From Gordonia araii NBRC 100433 (GTDB taxonomy: Bacteria; Actinomycetota; Actinomycetes; Mycobacteriales; Mycobacteriaceae): a stretch of 58,459 bases of DNA. Positions within the stretch are counted from its first letter, which is position 1, and every line of letters begins with the position of its first letter. A program made the translations under genes and the position numbers. The stretch lies in NCBI RefSeq assembly GCF_000241265.1, contig NZ_BAEE01000006.1, forward strand, positions 1 to 58,459, given 5' to 3'. The notes beneath the pieces are model-generated. The model had not been told where the DNA came from and did no database searches. It was given only the letters and a program-made list of their open reading frames with translations. This document shows, piece after piece, positions 16,875-24,850 of this stretch.

Positions 16875-18299
16875 GTGCGCTTCTTCTCCGCTCCCTCGAT
16901 CGATTTCGCGGGAATCCGCGCCGAGCTGGGCATCTCGGAGGACTACGGCGCCGCCGCGCTCGCCGAGGCCGAGGCGGCGGTCGACGCGTTCGCGGCGCGG
17001 CGCGAAGACCTGCGGCAGCTTCCGTTCGTCACGATCGACCCGCCGTCGTCGTGCGACTTGGACCAAGCCGTTGTCGTACAAGCCGACGGCGACGGCGGAT
17101 TCCTCGTCCACTACGCCATCGCCGACGTCGCCGCGCTCGTCGTGCCCGGCGGAGCGCTGGACGCCGAGGCGCGACGACGGGGAACGACGTACTACTTCCC
17201 CGACGGATCGGTGCCGCTGCATCCGCGGGTGCTGTCGGAGGGACGGGGGTCGCTGCTGCCCGACGTCGATCGGCCCGCTGTCGTGTGGACGATCAAGGTC
17301 GGTGCCGACGGGCTGCCCGGCACGCTGGCCGACGGGGGCGTTCTCGTGAGGCGCGCCCTGGTGCGGTCGGTCGCCAGACTCGACTACGAACAGGTCTCGG
17401 CCGATGCGGCGCGCGGCACGCTGCATCCGTCGATCGCCGCCCTGCCCGCGTTCGGGGAACAGCAGCGACGGGTATCTCTCGCCCGGGGCGCCATGTCACT
17501 GGATCTCCCTGCGCAGGAGGTGATTTCGGAGAATGGCGGCTGGACCATCCGGCTCGCGACGCGCTACGACAGCGAAGACTGGAACTCGCGTCTGTCCTTG
17601 CTCGCCGGGATGGTCGCGGGCGCGATCATGCGCGACGCGCATGTCGGCCTGCTGCGCACGGTACCGCCACCGCGGGAGGAGGCGACCGTCGTACTGCGCG
17701 AGCTGGCCGGCACGCTGGGCGTCGCATGGCCCGACGATCTCACCGTCGGACAGTTCCTCGATGCCCAGCCCGCCGACAGCCCGACGACGCTGGCCCTGAT
17801 GTCCGCTGCGACCGGGCTGCTGGCCGGGGCGGATTACCTGGCGCTGCCGGTGACCGACGGCGACGAGGATCCGGTTGTCGAACATGCCGGACTCGCCTCG
17901 GTGTACGCCCACGTCACCGCGCCGCTGCGGCGGCTTCCCGACCGCTTCGCCACCGAGGTCTGCCTCGCTGTCGCGGCTGACGAGCCGATCCCGGAGTGGG
18001 TGGTCGACGCCTTGCCCGACTTGCCCGGCCAACTGCGTGAAACCTCGCGCCTGGCCGCGAAGGCCGACCGCGAGTCGGTGGATCTCGCCGAGGCGGTCGT
18101 GCTGGAGCCGGCGTTGGGTGAGGTATTCGACGCCGTGGTGACCCGCCCACCGCGAGATCGCCGCGCCGCCGAGGTCTTCGTCGCCGAGCCACCGGTCGTG
18201 GCGCCCTGCGACGGCGATCTGCGGCCCGGCCATCGGTTGCGGGTGCGTCTCGCGCAGGCGAATCCGGCCGAACGCCGAGTGCTCTTCGCGCCGGCGTGA
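16875..18299 (+). CDS. RNB-domain exoribonuclease (RNase II/R-like)
   Basis: A 474-residue protein. The RNB catalytic motif is TIDPPSSCDLDQAVVV (~residues 52-67), with the magnesium-binding aspartates. YAIADVAALV, YYFPDGSVPLHPRVLSEG and YAHVTAPLRRLPDR complete the fold. The usual N-terminal cold-shock and C-terminal S1 domains are absent or minimal, as in the short actinobacterial RNB proteins. It should degrade RNA 3'-to-5'. GTG 16875 is used; the gene follows the reductase by 39 bases. It is convergent with the TetR gene. Confidence 0.88.
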   Translation: MRFFSAPSIDFAGIRAELGISEDYGAAALAEAEAAVDAFAARREDLRQLPFVTIDPPSSCDLDQAVVVQADGDGGFLVHYAIADVAALVVPGGALDAEARRRGTTYYFPDGSVPLHPRVLSEGRGSLLPDVDRPAVVWTIKVGADGLPGTLADGGVLVRRALVRSVARLDYEQVSADAARGTLHPSIAALPAFGEQQRRVSLARGAMSLDLPAQEVISENGGWTIRLATRYDSEDWNSRLSLLAGMVAGAIMRDAHVGLLRTVPPPREEATVVLRELAGTLGVAWPDDLTVGQFLDAQPADSPTTLALMSAATGLLAGADYLALPVTDGDEDPVVEHAGLASVYAHVTAPLRRLPDRFATEVCLAVAADEPIPEWVVDALPDLPGQLRETSRLAAKADRESVDLAEAVVLEPALGEVFDAVVTRPPRDRRAAEVFVAEPPVVAPCDGDLRPGHRLRVRLAQANPAERRVLFAPA

Positions 18300-18306
18300 G
18301 GCGTGG

Positions 18307-19152
18307 TCAGGCCTGTTTGAACTCCTCGACCTGCCGGGCGACGTTCTCGTCGTAGCGCGCCATGCACTCGTCGAAGGTCGGCACGGGTGTGCTGCCCTGC
18401 GCATTCGCCTGTTCGACGAGAAGGTCCAGGGTCTGTAGCAGTCCCGCCAAGGGCACGTCGAACGGACCGGGATCGGTGTCGAAGGCTCCGCAACTCCACA
18501 GGCGCGTCATCGAGGAGTACCGGGTCGTGTCGAAGTAGTTCTCCCAGAAATCCGTCGTCGACTTCCAGTAGGAGTTGTAGTCGATTCCCCCGGCGCGGGA
18601 TTCGGCCTCTTCCGCGGCGACCGAGCGCGCGTGGCCGACCACGATGTTCTGGATGATGCCGATCAGTTCGGCCACTTGGCGAGCGGTGAGGCCCGTGTCG
18701 ATGATCGTCCGGTAGCCGGCCTCCTCGACGTCGAGGACGTGCGGGCCGAGTGGCAGGCGGTGCGGGTTCACGTCGGCCAGCCAGGGGTGTGCGCGGTGGA
18801 GCTTCCAGAGGCTGCGGGCGTGCTGCTCGACGGCTTCGCGCCAGGGCGCGTCCTCGGGGGCGAACTCGAAATCGGCATAGGCGCGGTCGACCATCGCGTC
18901 GACGAGTTCGGGCTGACTGCCGACGTGTGTGTACAGGGTCATCGCACCGACGCCGAGTGCACGGGCGGTCGAACGCATGGAGGCGGCGTCGAGGCCGCCG
19001 GCGTCGGCGAGCTTGATGGCCGCGTCGACGACCTCGGCGCGGCTCACCTTCGCGGGCCGGCCGCGGGTGCCGGGCGAGGGCGACGGGGGGTCCCAGAGCG
19101 CGGCGATGCGGCGCTTCGCCTCGGTCGCGGGGTCGTTCGTGTCGGTCATCAT
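18307..19152 (-). CDS. TetR family regulator of the adjacent ABC exporter
   Basis: About 281 residues from ATG 19152, after GGAAGGGG. The N-terminal HTH (~35-80) reads VSRAEVVDAAIKLADAGG, ASMRSTARALGVGAMTLYTH and VGSQPELVDAMVDRAY. The C-terminal ligand domain is long and resembles the TetR C-terminal class associated with drug-export regulators. It is divergent from the two-gene ABC exporter, and three copies of a GTAC-type palindrome lie between them. It most likely represses the exporter and itself, released by the exported compound. Confidence 0.9.
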   Translation of the reverse strand: MMTDTNDPATEAKRRIAALWDPPSPSPGTRGRPAKVSRAEVVDAAIKLADAGGLDAASMRSTARALGVGAMTLYTHVGSQPELVDAMVDRAYADFEFAPEDAPWREAVEQHARSLWKLHRAHPWLADVNPHRLPLGPHVLDVEEAGYRTIIDTGLTARQVAELIGIIQNIVVGHARSVAAEEAESRAGGIDYNSYWKSTTDFWENYFDTTRYSSMTRLWSCGAFDTDPGPFDVPLAGLLQTLDLLVEQANAQGSTPVPTFDECMARYDENVARQVEEFKQA

Positions 19153-19171
19153 GGCCCCTTCCAGGGATTTT

Positions 19172-19253
19172 CGTACAGCGTAGTACAAAGGCCTTGCGCA
19201 AGTTTATCGTACGGCGTACTGTGAACCGCGTGACTCAAACAATACGCCGTACG
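19172..19253. promoter_or_regulatory. Three TetR operator repeats between tetR and ABC exporter
   Basis: A near-palindrome GTACGGCGTAC is at 19209-19219. Its complement-type copy TACGCCGTACG is at 19243-19253, and a weaker copy GTACAGCGTAG is at 19173-19183. The three centres are about 35 bases apart. A promoter TTGCGC-N18-TACTGT (19193-19222) overlaps the middle copy and would start transcription at or next to GTG 19230, suggesting a leaderless exporter mRNA. Confidence 0.6.
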
Positions 19254-20225
19254 AAAAAGATGGTCGAGGCCCGTGGCCTCGCCAAAACGTTCACTCGCAA
19301 GAAGGATGTCGTCGAAGCCGTCAAAGGCATCGACCTGCACGTCGACGAGGGCGAACTAGTCGCCTTCCTCGGTCCGAACGGCGCCGGGAAGTCGACCACC
19401 ATGCGGATGCTCACCTCGTTGCTGACACCCACCAGCGGCTCCGCCACCGTCGCCGGCTACGACGTGGTCGACCAGCCCGACCAGGTCCGGTCCCGAATCG
19501 GATACATCGGTCAGGGCAACGCGGCCGGGCACTCGTACCGGGTGATCGACGAACTCCACAACCAGGGGCGCTTCTACTCGGTACCCAAGGACGTGACCCG
19601 GCGTCGGGCGGTCGAGTTGATCGAAGCGCTGGAGCTGACCGGGCTGGAGAAGCGCACGGTCGCCTCGTTGTCGGGCGGCCAGCGGCGGCGGCTCGACGTC
19701 GCCATGGGGCTGATGAACCAGCCGTCGCTGCTCTTTCTGGACGAGCCGACCACGGGTCTGGATCCGCATGCCCGGGCCAACCTGTGGGAGCACATCCTCA
19801 ACCTGCGCGAGCAGACCGGGATGACCATGCTGCTGACGACCCACTACCTCGACGAGGCCGACTCGATGGCCGAGCGCGTGGTCCTCATCGATCACGGCGA
19901 GGTGATCGCTGACGCCACCCCGGACGTCCTCAAACGCGACCATGCCGATGACCGGGTGACGCTGCGACTCGCGTCCGCCGACGGGGCCGCGCAGCGTGCG
20001 CGCACGCTGATTCCGTCGACGGTGACCACGGTGGACGACTCCGTCGCCGACGGCCTCGTCGAACTGAATCTCCACACGGCGAACGGTCCGGAGCTGGTGC
20101 CGCCGCTGTTGCAGGCGTTCACCGATGCCGGATTGTCGGCCACGTCCGTCGACGTCAAACAGGCCAGCCTGGACGACGTCTTTCTCAATCTCACCGGCCG
20201 CAGCCTTCGGGAGGAAGCAGCATGA
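19230..20225 (+). CDS. ABC exporter ATPase (DrrA-like)
   Basis: 331 residues if the GTG at 19230 is used; ATG 19260 (MVEARGLAKTF) is the other plausible start. Motifs: Walker A GPNGAGKST, signature LSGGQRRRLDVAMGL, Walker B LLFLDEPTTGLDP, switch TTHYLDEAD. The C-terminal ~80 residues (DDRVTLRLASADG..., SLDDVFLNLTGRS) are the extension seen in daunorubicin-resistance-type ATPases. It powers the membrane protein encoded next, with which it overlaps by 4 bases. Expression is probably controlled by the divergent TetR protein through the palindromes in the promoter. Confidence 0.93.
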   Translation: MTQTIRRTKKMVEARGLAKTFTRKKDVVEAVKGIDLHVDEGELVAFLGPNGAGKSTTMRMLTSLLTPTSGSATVAGYDVVDQPDQVRSRIGYIGQGNAAGHSYRVIDELHNQGRFYSVPKDVTRRRAVELIEALELTGLEKRTVASLSGGQRRRLDVAMGLMNQPSLLFLDEPTTGLDPHARANLWEHILNLREQTGMTMLLTTHYLDEADSMAERVVLIDHGEVIADATPDVLKRDHADDRVTLRLASADGAAQRARTLIPSTVTTVDDSVADGLVELNLHTANGPELVPPLLQAFTDAGLSATSVDVKQASLDDVFLNLTGRSLREEAA

Positions 20226-21049
20226 CCACCACGGCGATTCGACCCACCCCCCTCGCCGCGAACCCGTTGCCGAAGCGCGGGCCGCTCGGCAAGTTCGTCT
20301 ACGACACGTACGCGGTGTTCACCAGGGAGATGATGCTGGTCCTGCGCGACCCGTTCTCGCTGATCTTCTCGCTACTGCAGCCGTTGGTCTTCCTCGGCTT
20401 GTTCGGCCCGCTGCTCAACGGTCTGGTCGGCGGCGCGGACCTCGGCGGCGAATCGGTGCTGCAGTGGTTCCTGCCCGGCGTGCTGGTGATGATCGCGATC
20501 TTCGGTACCGGCATGGTCGGCGGCAACCTGCAGTTCGAGTTGATGACCGGCGCCTACGAACGGATCCTCGCCGCCCCGGTCGGCCGGGCGTCGATCCTGG
20601 TGGGCCGCGCTCTCAAGGAGTTCGCTCCGCTGGTCGTGCAGGCGTTGCTCATCACCCTCGTCGCCGTGCCCTTCGGGCTGAAGTTCTATCCGGTCGGAGT
20701 GGTCGTCGGCCTGCTGATCCTCGGCATCTTCGGCATCGGGCTGGGCTCGCTGTCGTACACGCTGGGCCTGCTGGCGAAGGACCGCGAGTGGCTGTTCTGG
20801 GCCGTGCAGCAGTCGGTGATCTTCCCGCTCCTGCTGCTGTCCGGGATGATGCTGCCGCTCGACACCGGACCCCGCTGGATGCAGATCGTATCCAAGGGCA
20901 ACCCGCTCACCTACATCGTCGACGCCGAGCGCGCTCTGTTCGCCGGTGAGCTGTGGAACCAGACGGTCCTGAACGGGTTGATCGCCGCGATCATCACCGC
21001 CGCGATCGGACTGGCGATCGGCGTCCGGCAGGTCCGCCGGACCGTGTGA
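20222..21049 (+). CDS. ABC-2 type exporter permease (DrrB-like)
   Basis: A 275-residue integral membrane protein with about six hydrophobic helices (for example FSLIFSLLQPLVFLGLFGP, FLPGVLVMIAIFGTGMVGG, IFPLLLLSGMMLPLD). The segment LLSGMMLPLD...RWMQIVSKGNPLTYIVDAERA is characteristic of ABC-2 permeases of the DrrB group. Its start overlaps the ATPase stop (ATGA), so the two subunits are coupled and form one exporter. The substrate is likely a hydrophobic drug or metabolite; nothing in the sequence identifies it. Confidence 0.92.
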   Translation: MTTTAIRPTPLAANPLPKRGPLGKFVYDTYAVFTREMMLVLRDPFSLIFSLLQPLVFLGLFGPLLNGLVGGADLGGESVLQWFLPGVLVMIAIFGTGMVGGNLQFELMTGAYERILAAPVGRASILVGRALKEFAPLVVQALLITLVAVPFGLKFYPVGVVVGLLILGIFGIGLGSLSYTLGLLAKDREWLFWAVQQSVIFPLLLLSGMMLPLDTGPRWMQIVSKGNPLTYIVDAERALFAGELWNQTVLNGLIAAIITAAIGLAIGVRQVRRTV

Positions 21050-21065
21050 CCGTCGCCTCGCGTGG

Positions 21066-21099
21066 CCGGGCCGGATGGACGTATGTCTGTCCGGCCCGG
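21066..21099 (+). terminator. Terminator after ABC exporter
   Basis: CCGGGCCGGA and TCCGGCCCGG form a perfect 10-base stem around a 14-base loop, 16 bases after the permease stop. There is no clear U-run, as is common for actinobacterial hairpin terminators. Confidence 0.6.
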
Positions 21100-21212
21100 T
21101 GGCGTTGGGGCACTGACCGACGAAACTGTGGAAAACGTGCCTTCGCCGCAGTCGACGCGGAGGAGATATCCACAGAGCTGCCAATCTGCGAATCATCGCC
21201 TTCATCGCACGG

Positions 21213-21243
21213 GTATCTACTCCATGCTGGTAGCATGAGATAC
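21213..21243. promoter_or_regulatory. Palindromic operator overlapping the toxin start codon
   Basis: A core CATGCT-GGT-AGCATG (21223-21237) is flanked by GTATCT (21213) and AGATAC (21238-21243), giving nested inverted repeats. The toxin ATG (21235) lies in the right half. This is the expected place for autorepression by the RHH antitoxin of a type II toxin-antitoxin operon. Confidence 0.55.
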
Positions 21244-21495
21244 AAGGTGGCCCGCAGCGCGCGCAAACACCGCATCGGCAACGCGCACATGATTGCCGCG
21301 CTCACAAGTACGGCGGTGGAAGTGCTCGAAGACCGGGGTAGTGGCGGCGCGCTCGTCAAGGCGCCCGACGACCGCGGCGTGATCCTGGAGATCGCGTACA
21401 GGGTCGCGGCCGAAGACGAGTATCTGCGGATCATTTACCACTGCCAGCCTGTTTACGACGAGAAGGACCGCAAGGAAGGCGAAAACGATGAGTGA
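21235..21495 (+). CDS. Type II toxin, BrnT-like
   Basis: An 86-residue basic protein: RYKVARSARKHRIGNAHMIA, then DRGVILEIAYRVAAEDEYLR and IIYHCQPVYDEKD. The compact helix-then-sheet layout with an N-terminal xSxxKH motif and a late IIxH resembles BrnT/RelE-like RNase toxins of actinobacteria. It precedes its antitoxin and overlaps it by 8 bases, the toxin-first order known for BrnTA. Start ATG 21235 lies inside a palindromic operator. The family name is tentative; the pair arrangement is the stronger evidence. Confidence 0.6.
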   Translation: MRYKVARSARKHRIGNAHMIAALTSTAVEVLEDRGSGGALVKAPDDRGVILEIAYRVAAEDEYLRIIYHCQPVYDEKDRKEGENDE

Positions 21496-21838
21496 TAGCC
21501 GTATCCAGGTCGGTGACGTCGTCATCGAGGATGTCGATCTCGACGACGAGAACATCGAGGTCATTGGGCCGAATGGCCAGCCGAAGCGCTACACCGAGTC
21601 TGACGCTGAGCGTGATGCCGCCGAGGCCGCGGCTCACTTTGAGCGGGTACGGCACCTCGTGCCCGGCGGCAAGTCGCTGAGCAAGGATGGGCGTCATTCT
21701 CCCCGTGTCCAGGTAGTCGTTGCCCAGGAGACTCGCGACGAGCTGGACCGTCGTGCGCGGGCCGCGCAGATGTCGATCTCCAAGTACACGCGGCGCCTGA
21801 TTGAGGATTATCTGGCGAACACGCCTCAGGGTGCCTAG
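21488..21838 (+). CDS. Antitoxin with C-terminal ribbon-helix-helix
   Basis: A 116-residue protein. The N-terminal ~65 residues are acidic (VIEDVDLDDENIEVIG), presumably the toxin-neutralising part. The C-terminal ~45 are a CopG/MetJ-type ribbon-helix-helix: RVQVVVAQETRDELDRRA then MSISKYTRRLIEDYLA. Having the DNA-binding domain at the C-terminus is the reverse of the common RHH antitoxin order. AAGGAAGG precedes ATG 21488, inside the toxin gene. It should bind the palindrome at the toxin start to autoregulate. Confidence 0.75.
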   Translation: MSDSRIQVGDVVIEDVDLDDENIEVIGPNGQPKRYTESDAERDAAEAAAHFERVRHLVPGGKSLSKDGRHSPRVQVVVAQETRDELDRRARAAQMSISKYTRRLIEDYLANTPQGA

Positions 21839-21860
21839 TGGAACTACAACCGCTACGCCC

Positions 21861-21900
21861 TTTCGCAACTTCTACCGTTGCAACGGTAGAAGTTGTGAAA
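21861..21900. terminator. Loop-less 30-base palindrome, bidirectional terminator
   Basis: CAACTTCTACCGTTG (21866-21880) is followed immediately by its exact complement (21881-21895). With one wobble pair the stem extends to TTTC...GAAA at 21861-21900, so each strand ends in a T-rich tail. It sits between the convergent antitoxin and Mce-associated-like genes, as expected for a shared terminator. Confidence 0.75.
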
Positions 21901-21912
21901 ACCCGTAGCTGA

Positions 21913-22479
21913 TCAGCGGGTTCCGCCGACGTCGGTGATGAGCCAGCTGTCGTTCTTGTCGATGGTCACCGTGTAGGTGGCGTCGGTTTTGCCGCCGTCG
22001 GGTTGCTGTGTGCTCTTGGTGGTGACGCTGACGACGGCGGCCACGACGTAGACGCCGTTCCTTTCGGATCGCACCGAGGCCGCGACGGGCGTGGCGGTGG
22101 CGACCATCTTCATGGGCGTGACGATCTGCTCCATGGACGACGACGTGCCTTCGAGCTTCTTGGACAAAGCGGGCGAGGTGTTGGCCACGAGCCGTGCTTT
22201 CCAGGCCGCCATGTCCTGGTAGTCGATGGTCGCTGCGCCGACCGCGTAGTCGAGGGCGGTCTTCTCCGCGCGCTGCTCGTTCTGCGTCGCTGCGGATTGA
22301 GCGCGGGCGTCGTTGGTCGAGCCGCGCTGCTGCAGCCAGAGTGCACCGAGCACCACGTTGCCGAGCAGCGACAGCACCAGCAGGGCGGACGCGGCGATGA
22401 CCGCCCAGCGGAGCGGGTTCGGCTGCTTCGGCGGTGGGGGCGGTGGGATGAGTCCCGGGCTGGATGTCGGATTCGTCAT
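21913..22479 (-). CDS. Mce-associated-like membrane protein
   Basis: A 188-residue protein with a Pro-rich cytoplasmic start (LIPPPPPPKQPNP), one transmembrane helix (~26-50, AVIAASALLVLSLLGNVVLG) and an extracytoplasmic domain of ~135 residues. The SIDYQDMAAWKARLVANTSP-like segment (here ATIDYQDMAAWKARL) and the closing WLITDVGG are typical of Mce-associated (Mas/Mam-type) NTF2-like proteins in mycolata. No mce locus is nearby, so it is an orphan member. Its role is probably envelope-related, perhaps stabilising a transport complex. Confidence 0.72.
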   Translation of the reverse strand: MTNPTSSPGLIPPPPPPKQPNPLRWAVIAASALLVLSLLGNVVLGALWLQQRGSTNDARAQSAATQNEQRAEKTALDYAVGAATIDYQDMAAWKARLVANTSPALSKKLEGTSSSMEQIVTPMKMVATATPVAASVRSERNGVYVVAAVVSVTTKSTQQPDGGKTDATYTVTIDKNDSWLITDVGGTR

Positions 22480-22590
22480 TGTTGTTGGTCCCCCTGGTCA
22501 TGTGCGGCGCTTGCCGCATCAGCATAGGGCTTGGACGTGCGATCCCAGTGCGTCGTTCGTCCTGGGAATGACGAGACGGCCCGAAGTCAG

Positions 22591-23166
22591 TTACTGCCGA
22601 CGATAGGGACTGTCGTCGGGAAAGTTCGCCTCCCACCACTCGCGGCCGGCCTGTGCGCAGCCGGGTCGCGGCGAGTCGAAGGTGCCGACAAGCGTGCGAA
22701 TCCATGCGGATGCGGCGGCCGGACCGGTTGCGGGACAAGCATTTTGCTCGGCATAGGAGATCGCGGCGCCAGCTTTGACGAAGAACTCGTCGCTGAAAGC
22801 GGGATAGAAGGCGTAGCCGCTGCCTGTCGTCTGTTCGGTCAGATGATCTCGCGTGCTGAACGCACCAGCGATCCGCCCCGGACAGGGCAGCACGATCATC
22901 TGTGCCGCGACGGCGCGCTCGACGAGTTCATCCCACACTCCCCAGCGCAGAGTGTCGGCGGGAAGACCCAGAGCCGCCGCCCACGCGGGTCTTGAGGTGT
23001 CATCGAACGCATGTCCGTCTACGCCGCTCCCGAACAGGTCAGCCGACCAGCGGTCGAGGGCGGGATCGACCCGGAAGACCCAGTCCCGCTCGGCGAATAG
23101 GGCCTCCGCGCATTCCGAACGTCGGCGGTCCTCCCGGTAGTAGGCCTCCAGCGCTTCCGATCTCAT
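22591..23166 (-). CDS. Hypothetical protein
   Basis: A 191-residue protein I do not recognise. It has no signal peptide or membrane helix. Notable segments are YYREDRRRSECAEALFAERD at the N-terminus and GTFDSPRPGCAQAGREWWEA near the end; several Trp and Cys residues are spread through it. It is apparently monocistronic, between the Mce-associated-like gene and a divergent Uma2 gene. Confidence 0.6.
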   Translation of the reverse strand: MRSEALEAYYREDRRRSECAEALFAERDWVFRVDPALDRWSADLFGSGVDGHAFDDTSRPAWAAALGLPADTLRWGVWDELVERAVAAQMIVLPCPGRIAGAFSTRDHLTEQTTGSGYAFYPAFSDEFFVKAGAAISYAEQNACPATGPAAASAWIRTLVGTFDSPRPGCAQAGREWWEANFPDDSPYRRQ

Positions 23167-23328
23167 CGGGTCAGCCTACGGGCGGCTGCTGATTCCCACG
23201 GGCTTGTCGCCGTCGTTTTCCGCAGTTCGCCGCCGTCCACAGGCGGATCGTCGGCGACCGTGCTGGATCGGCGTCATCGCCGGTCAGGGCGATAGATTCC
23301 CTCGCTATGGGGATCGGGGAGGCATACG

Positions 23329-23895
23329 ATGACAGTCGTGACCACCGAAGTGCTGGGGCTGCCGCGGGGCCGCGCACTCACGCGCGCAGATCTGGACGCC
23401 ATGCCCGATGACGGGCACCGATACGAGCTCATCGACGGGATTCTCATCGTGAGCCCGTCGCCTCGACTGTTGCATCAGCAGGCGGTCTATCTGATTTCTC
23501 ACGTCCTCTTCGACGCATGTCCGCCTGACCTGATGCCGCTGTTCGCGCCGTTCGACGTCGTGCTCGGGAGCGACACTGTCGTCCAGCCGGACCTTCTCGT
23601 TGCGCGCCGAAATGCGTTCACCGAGCGGGAGTTGCCGACTGCGCCGGTGTTGGCCATCGAGGTGCTTTCGCCGTCGACGCGAGGCGTCGATCTGTTACTG
23701 AAGAAGGATCGGCTACGACGCGCGGGGTGCGCGAACTACTGGGTGGTTGACCCGGATGAGCCTTCGGTCACCGCGTGGGCGTTGCGTCGCGGCGAGTACG
23801 AGACGATCGGTCGTGCCGTCGGCGACGAGAAACTCATCCTCACCGAACCGTTTGATGTCGCGCTGATTCCTGACGAGTTGGTGAACTGGCCCTGA
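23329..23895 (+). CDS. Uma2 family endonuclease (DUF820)
   Basis: A 188-residue PD-(D/E)XK-fold protein. RYELIDGILIVSPSP opens the fold; VQPDLLVARR supplies Asp88, APVLAIEVLSPSTRGVD supplies Glu111, and YWVVDPDEPS closes it. This is the standard Uma2 pattern first noted in cyanobacteria and common in actinobacteria. The family's role is uncertain; a nuclease active on self or mobile DNA is presumed. ATG 23329 follows GGGGAGG. It is convergent with the EXPERA gene. Confidence 0.85.
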   Translation: MTVVTTEVLGLPRGRALTRADLDAMPDDGHRYELIDGILIVSPSPRLLHQQAVYLISHVLFDACPPDLMPLFAPFDVVLGSDTVVQPDLLVARRNAFTERELPTAPVLAIEVLSPSTRGVDLLLKKDRLRRAGCANYWVVDPDEPSVTAWALRRGEYETIGRAVGDEKLILTEPFDVALIPDELVNWP

Positions 23896-23896
23896 G

Positions 23897-24670
23897 CTAG
23901 CCGCCGGACCCGGCAGCACTCAGCTGACGTTTCAGCATCTGATAGCCCCAGAACAACACCAGCCACGGCGCGATCAGCCACGGCGCGTTGAGGAGAATGA
24001 ACCGGATCCACAGGCCCATGACGCTGGACGTGTCCGTCGACGGGAAGCCGGCGAGGATTTCGGTGCCGTAGTAGTACCACGTGAGGACAGTGTGGGTGAC
24101 CGCCGTCGACATCACCAGCAGCGTGCCCAGGGCATCGCGGAACTTCGATCGGTACAACAGGATCAACCCCGTCACGCCGATGCACGCGTTGATCACCGAG
24201 AGCACTTCGATCATCATGAAATTCGGTTCGGCGTGCAGGTAGCGGGTGTCGCCGCCGTCGATGTAGTTCCACCACGGGTAAGCCCAGGCAGCGTCGCGGG
24301 CGGCGGGAAGGGCTTTGTGCACGACCAGCCAGCCCAGTTCCCACGTCAGATGCGTGGTGTAGGAGACGATCGTGAACGCCAGCACGACGCCCTGTAGGCG
24401 CTGGAACCAGGTCCATCGCCGGAGCGAAGGAATCGGCAGAAAGGCCGCAAAGATTCCGACGAAATAGGCGATCGTCACGTGGATGACCATCGCGTTCGCG
24501 ATGGTGCCGCGGCCGATCCCACTGTTGAACGCCAGGTAGCTGTAGACCGGGAAGCTCAGAGCCAGGGAACCGAAGGCCGCGATCCAGACGATCCGGAGTC
24601 CGCGCGACGGTGGCAGCTTGGCGGTGATGTCCTGCGACGTGGTCGTTTTCGTGGGGAAGGTCATCGTCAC
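23897..24670 (-). CDS. EXPERA-domain (emopamil-binding-like) membrane protein
   Basis: About 257 residues from GTG 24670, which has GGAGGAG seven bases upstream; ATG 24664 is too far from it. There are about six to seven hydrophobic helices (WIAAFGSLALSFPVYSYLAF, IHVTIAYFVGIFAAFLPIP, WLIAPWLVLFWGYQML). The segment SYTTHLTWELGWLV holds the His and Glu expected in EBP/TM6SF-type EXPERA proteins, which include sterol isomerases. A steroid- or lipid-related enzymatic role is possible but not shown. Confidence 0.6.
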   Translation of the reverse strand: MTMTFPTKTTTSQDITAKLPPSRGLRIVWIAAFGSLALSFPVYSYLAFNSGIGRGTIANAMVIHVTIAYFVGIFAAFLPIPSLRRWTWFQRLQGVVLAFTIVSYTTHLTWELGWLVVHKALPAARDAAWAYPWWNYIDGGDTRYLHAEPNFMMIEVLSVINACIGVTGLILLYRSKFRDALGTLLVMSTAVTHTVLTWYYYGTEILAGFPSTDTSSVMGLWIRFILLNAPWLIAPWLVLFWGYQMLKRQLSAAGSGG

Positions 24671-24850
24671 TGCGGCTCTCCTCCGTGGTACGCGCACCGG
24701 GTTGAGTCAGTATGCCCATTGTCACCTGGACCATTGGTGTGGTTTGGGCTTCCGGTTTCGGGCAAGCGTTAGCCTCGGTTGTGCCAGCGTGCATCGGTGG
24801 GGATCCGGAAACTTGGCGCGATACTCGGTTCGCCAGTTAGATTTCGGCCC

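Noticed and set aside
24810..24850. tRNA 3' half (GGTTCG-like T-arm followed by an acceptor-like end)
   Set aside because: No matching anticodon or D-arm and no complementary acceptor stem upstream.
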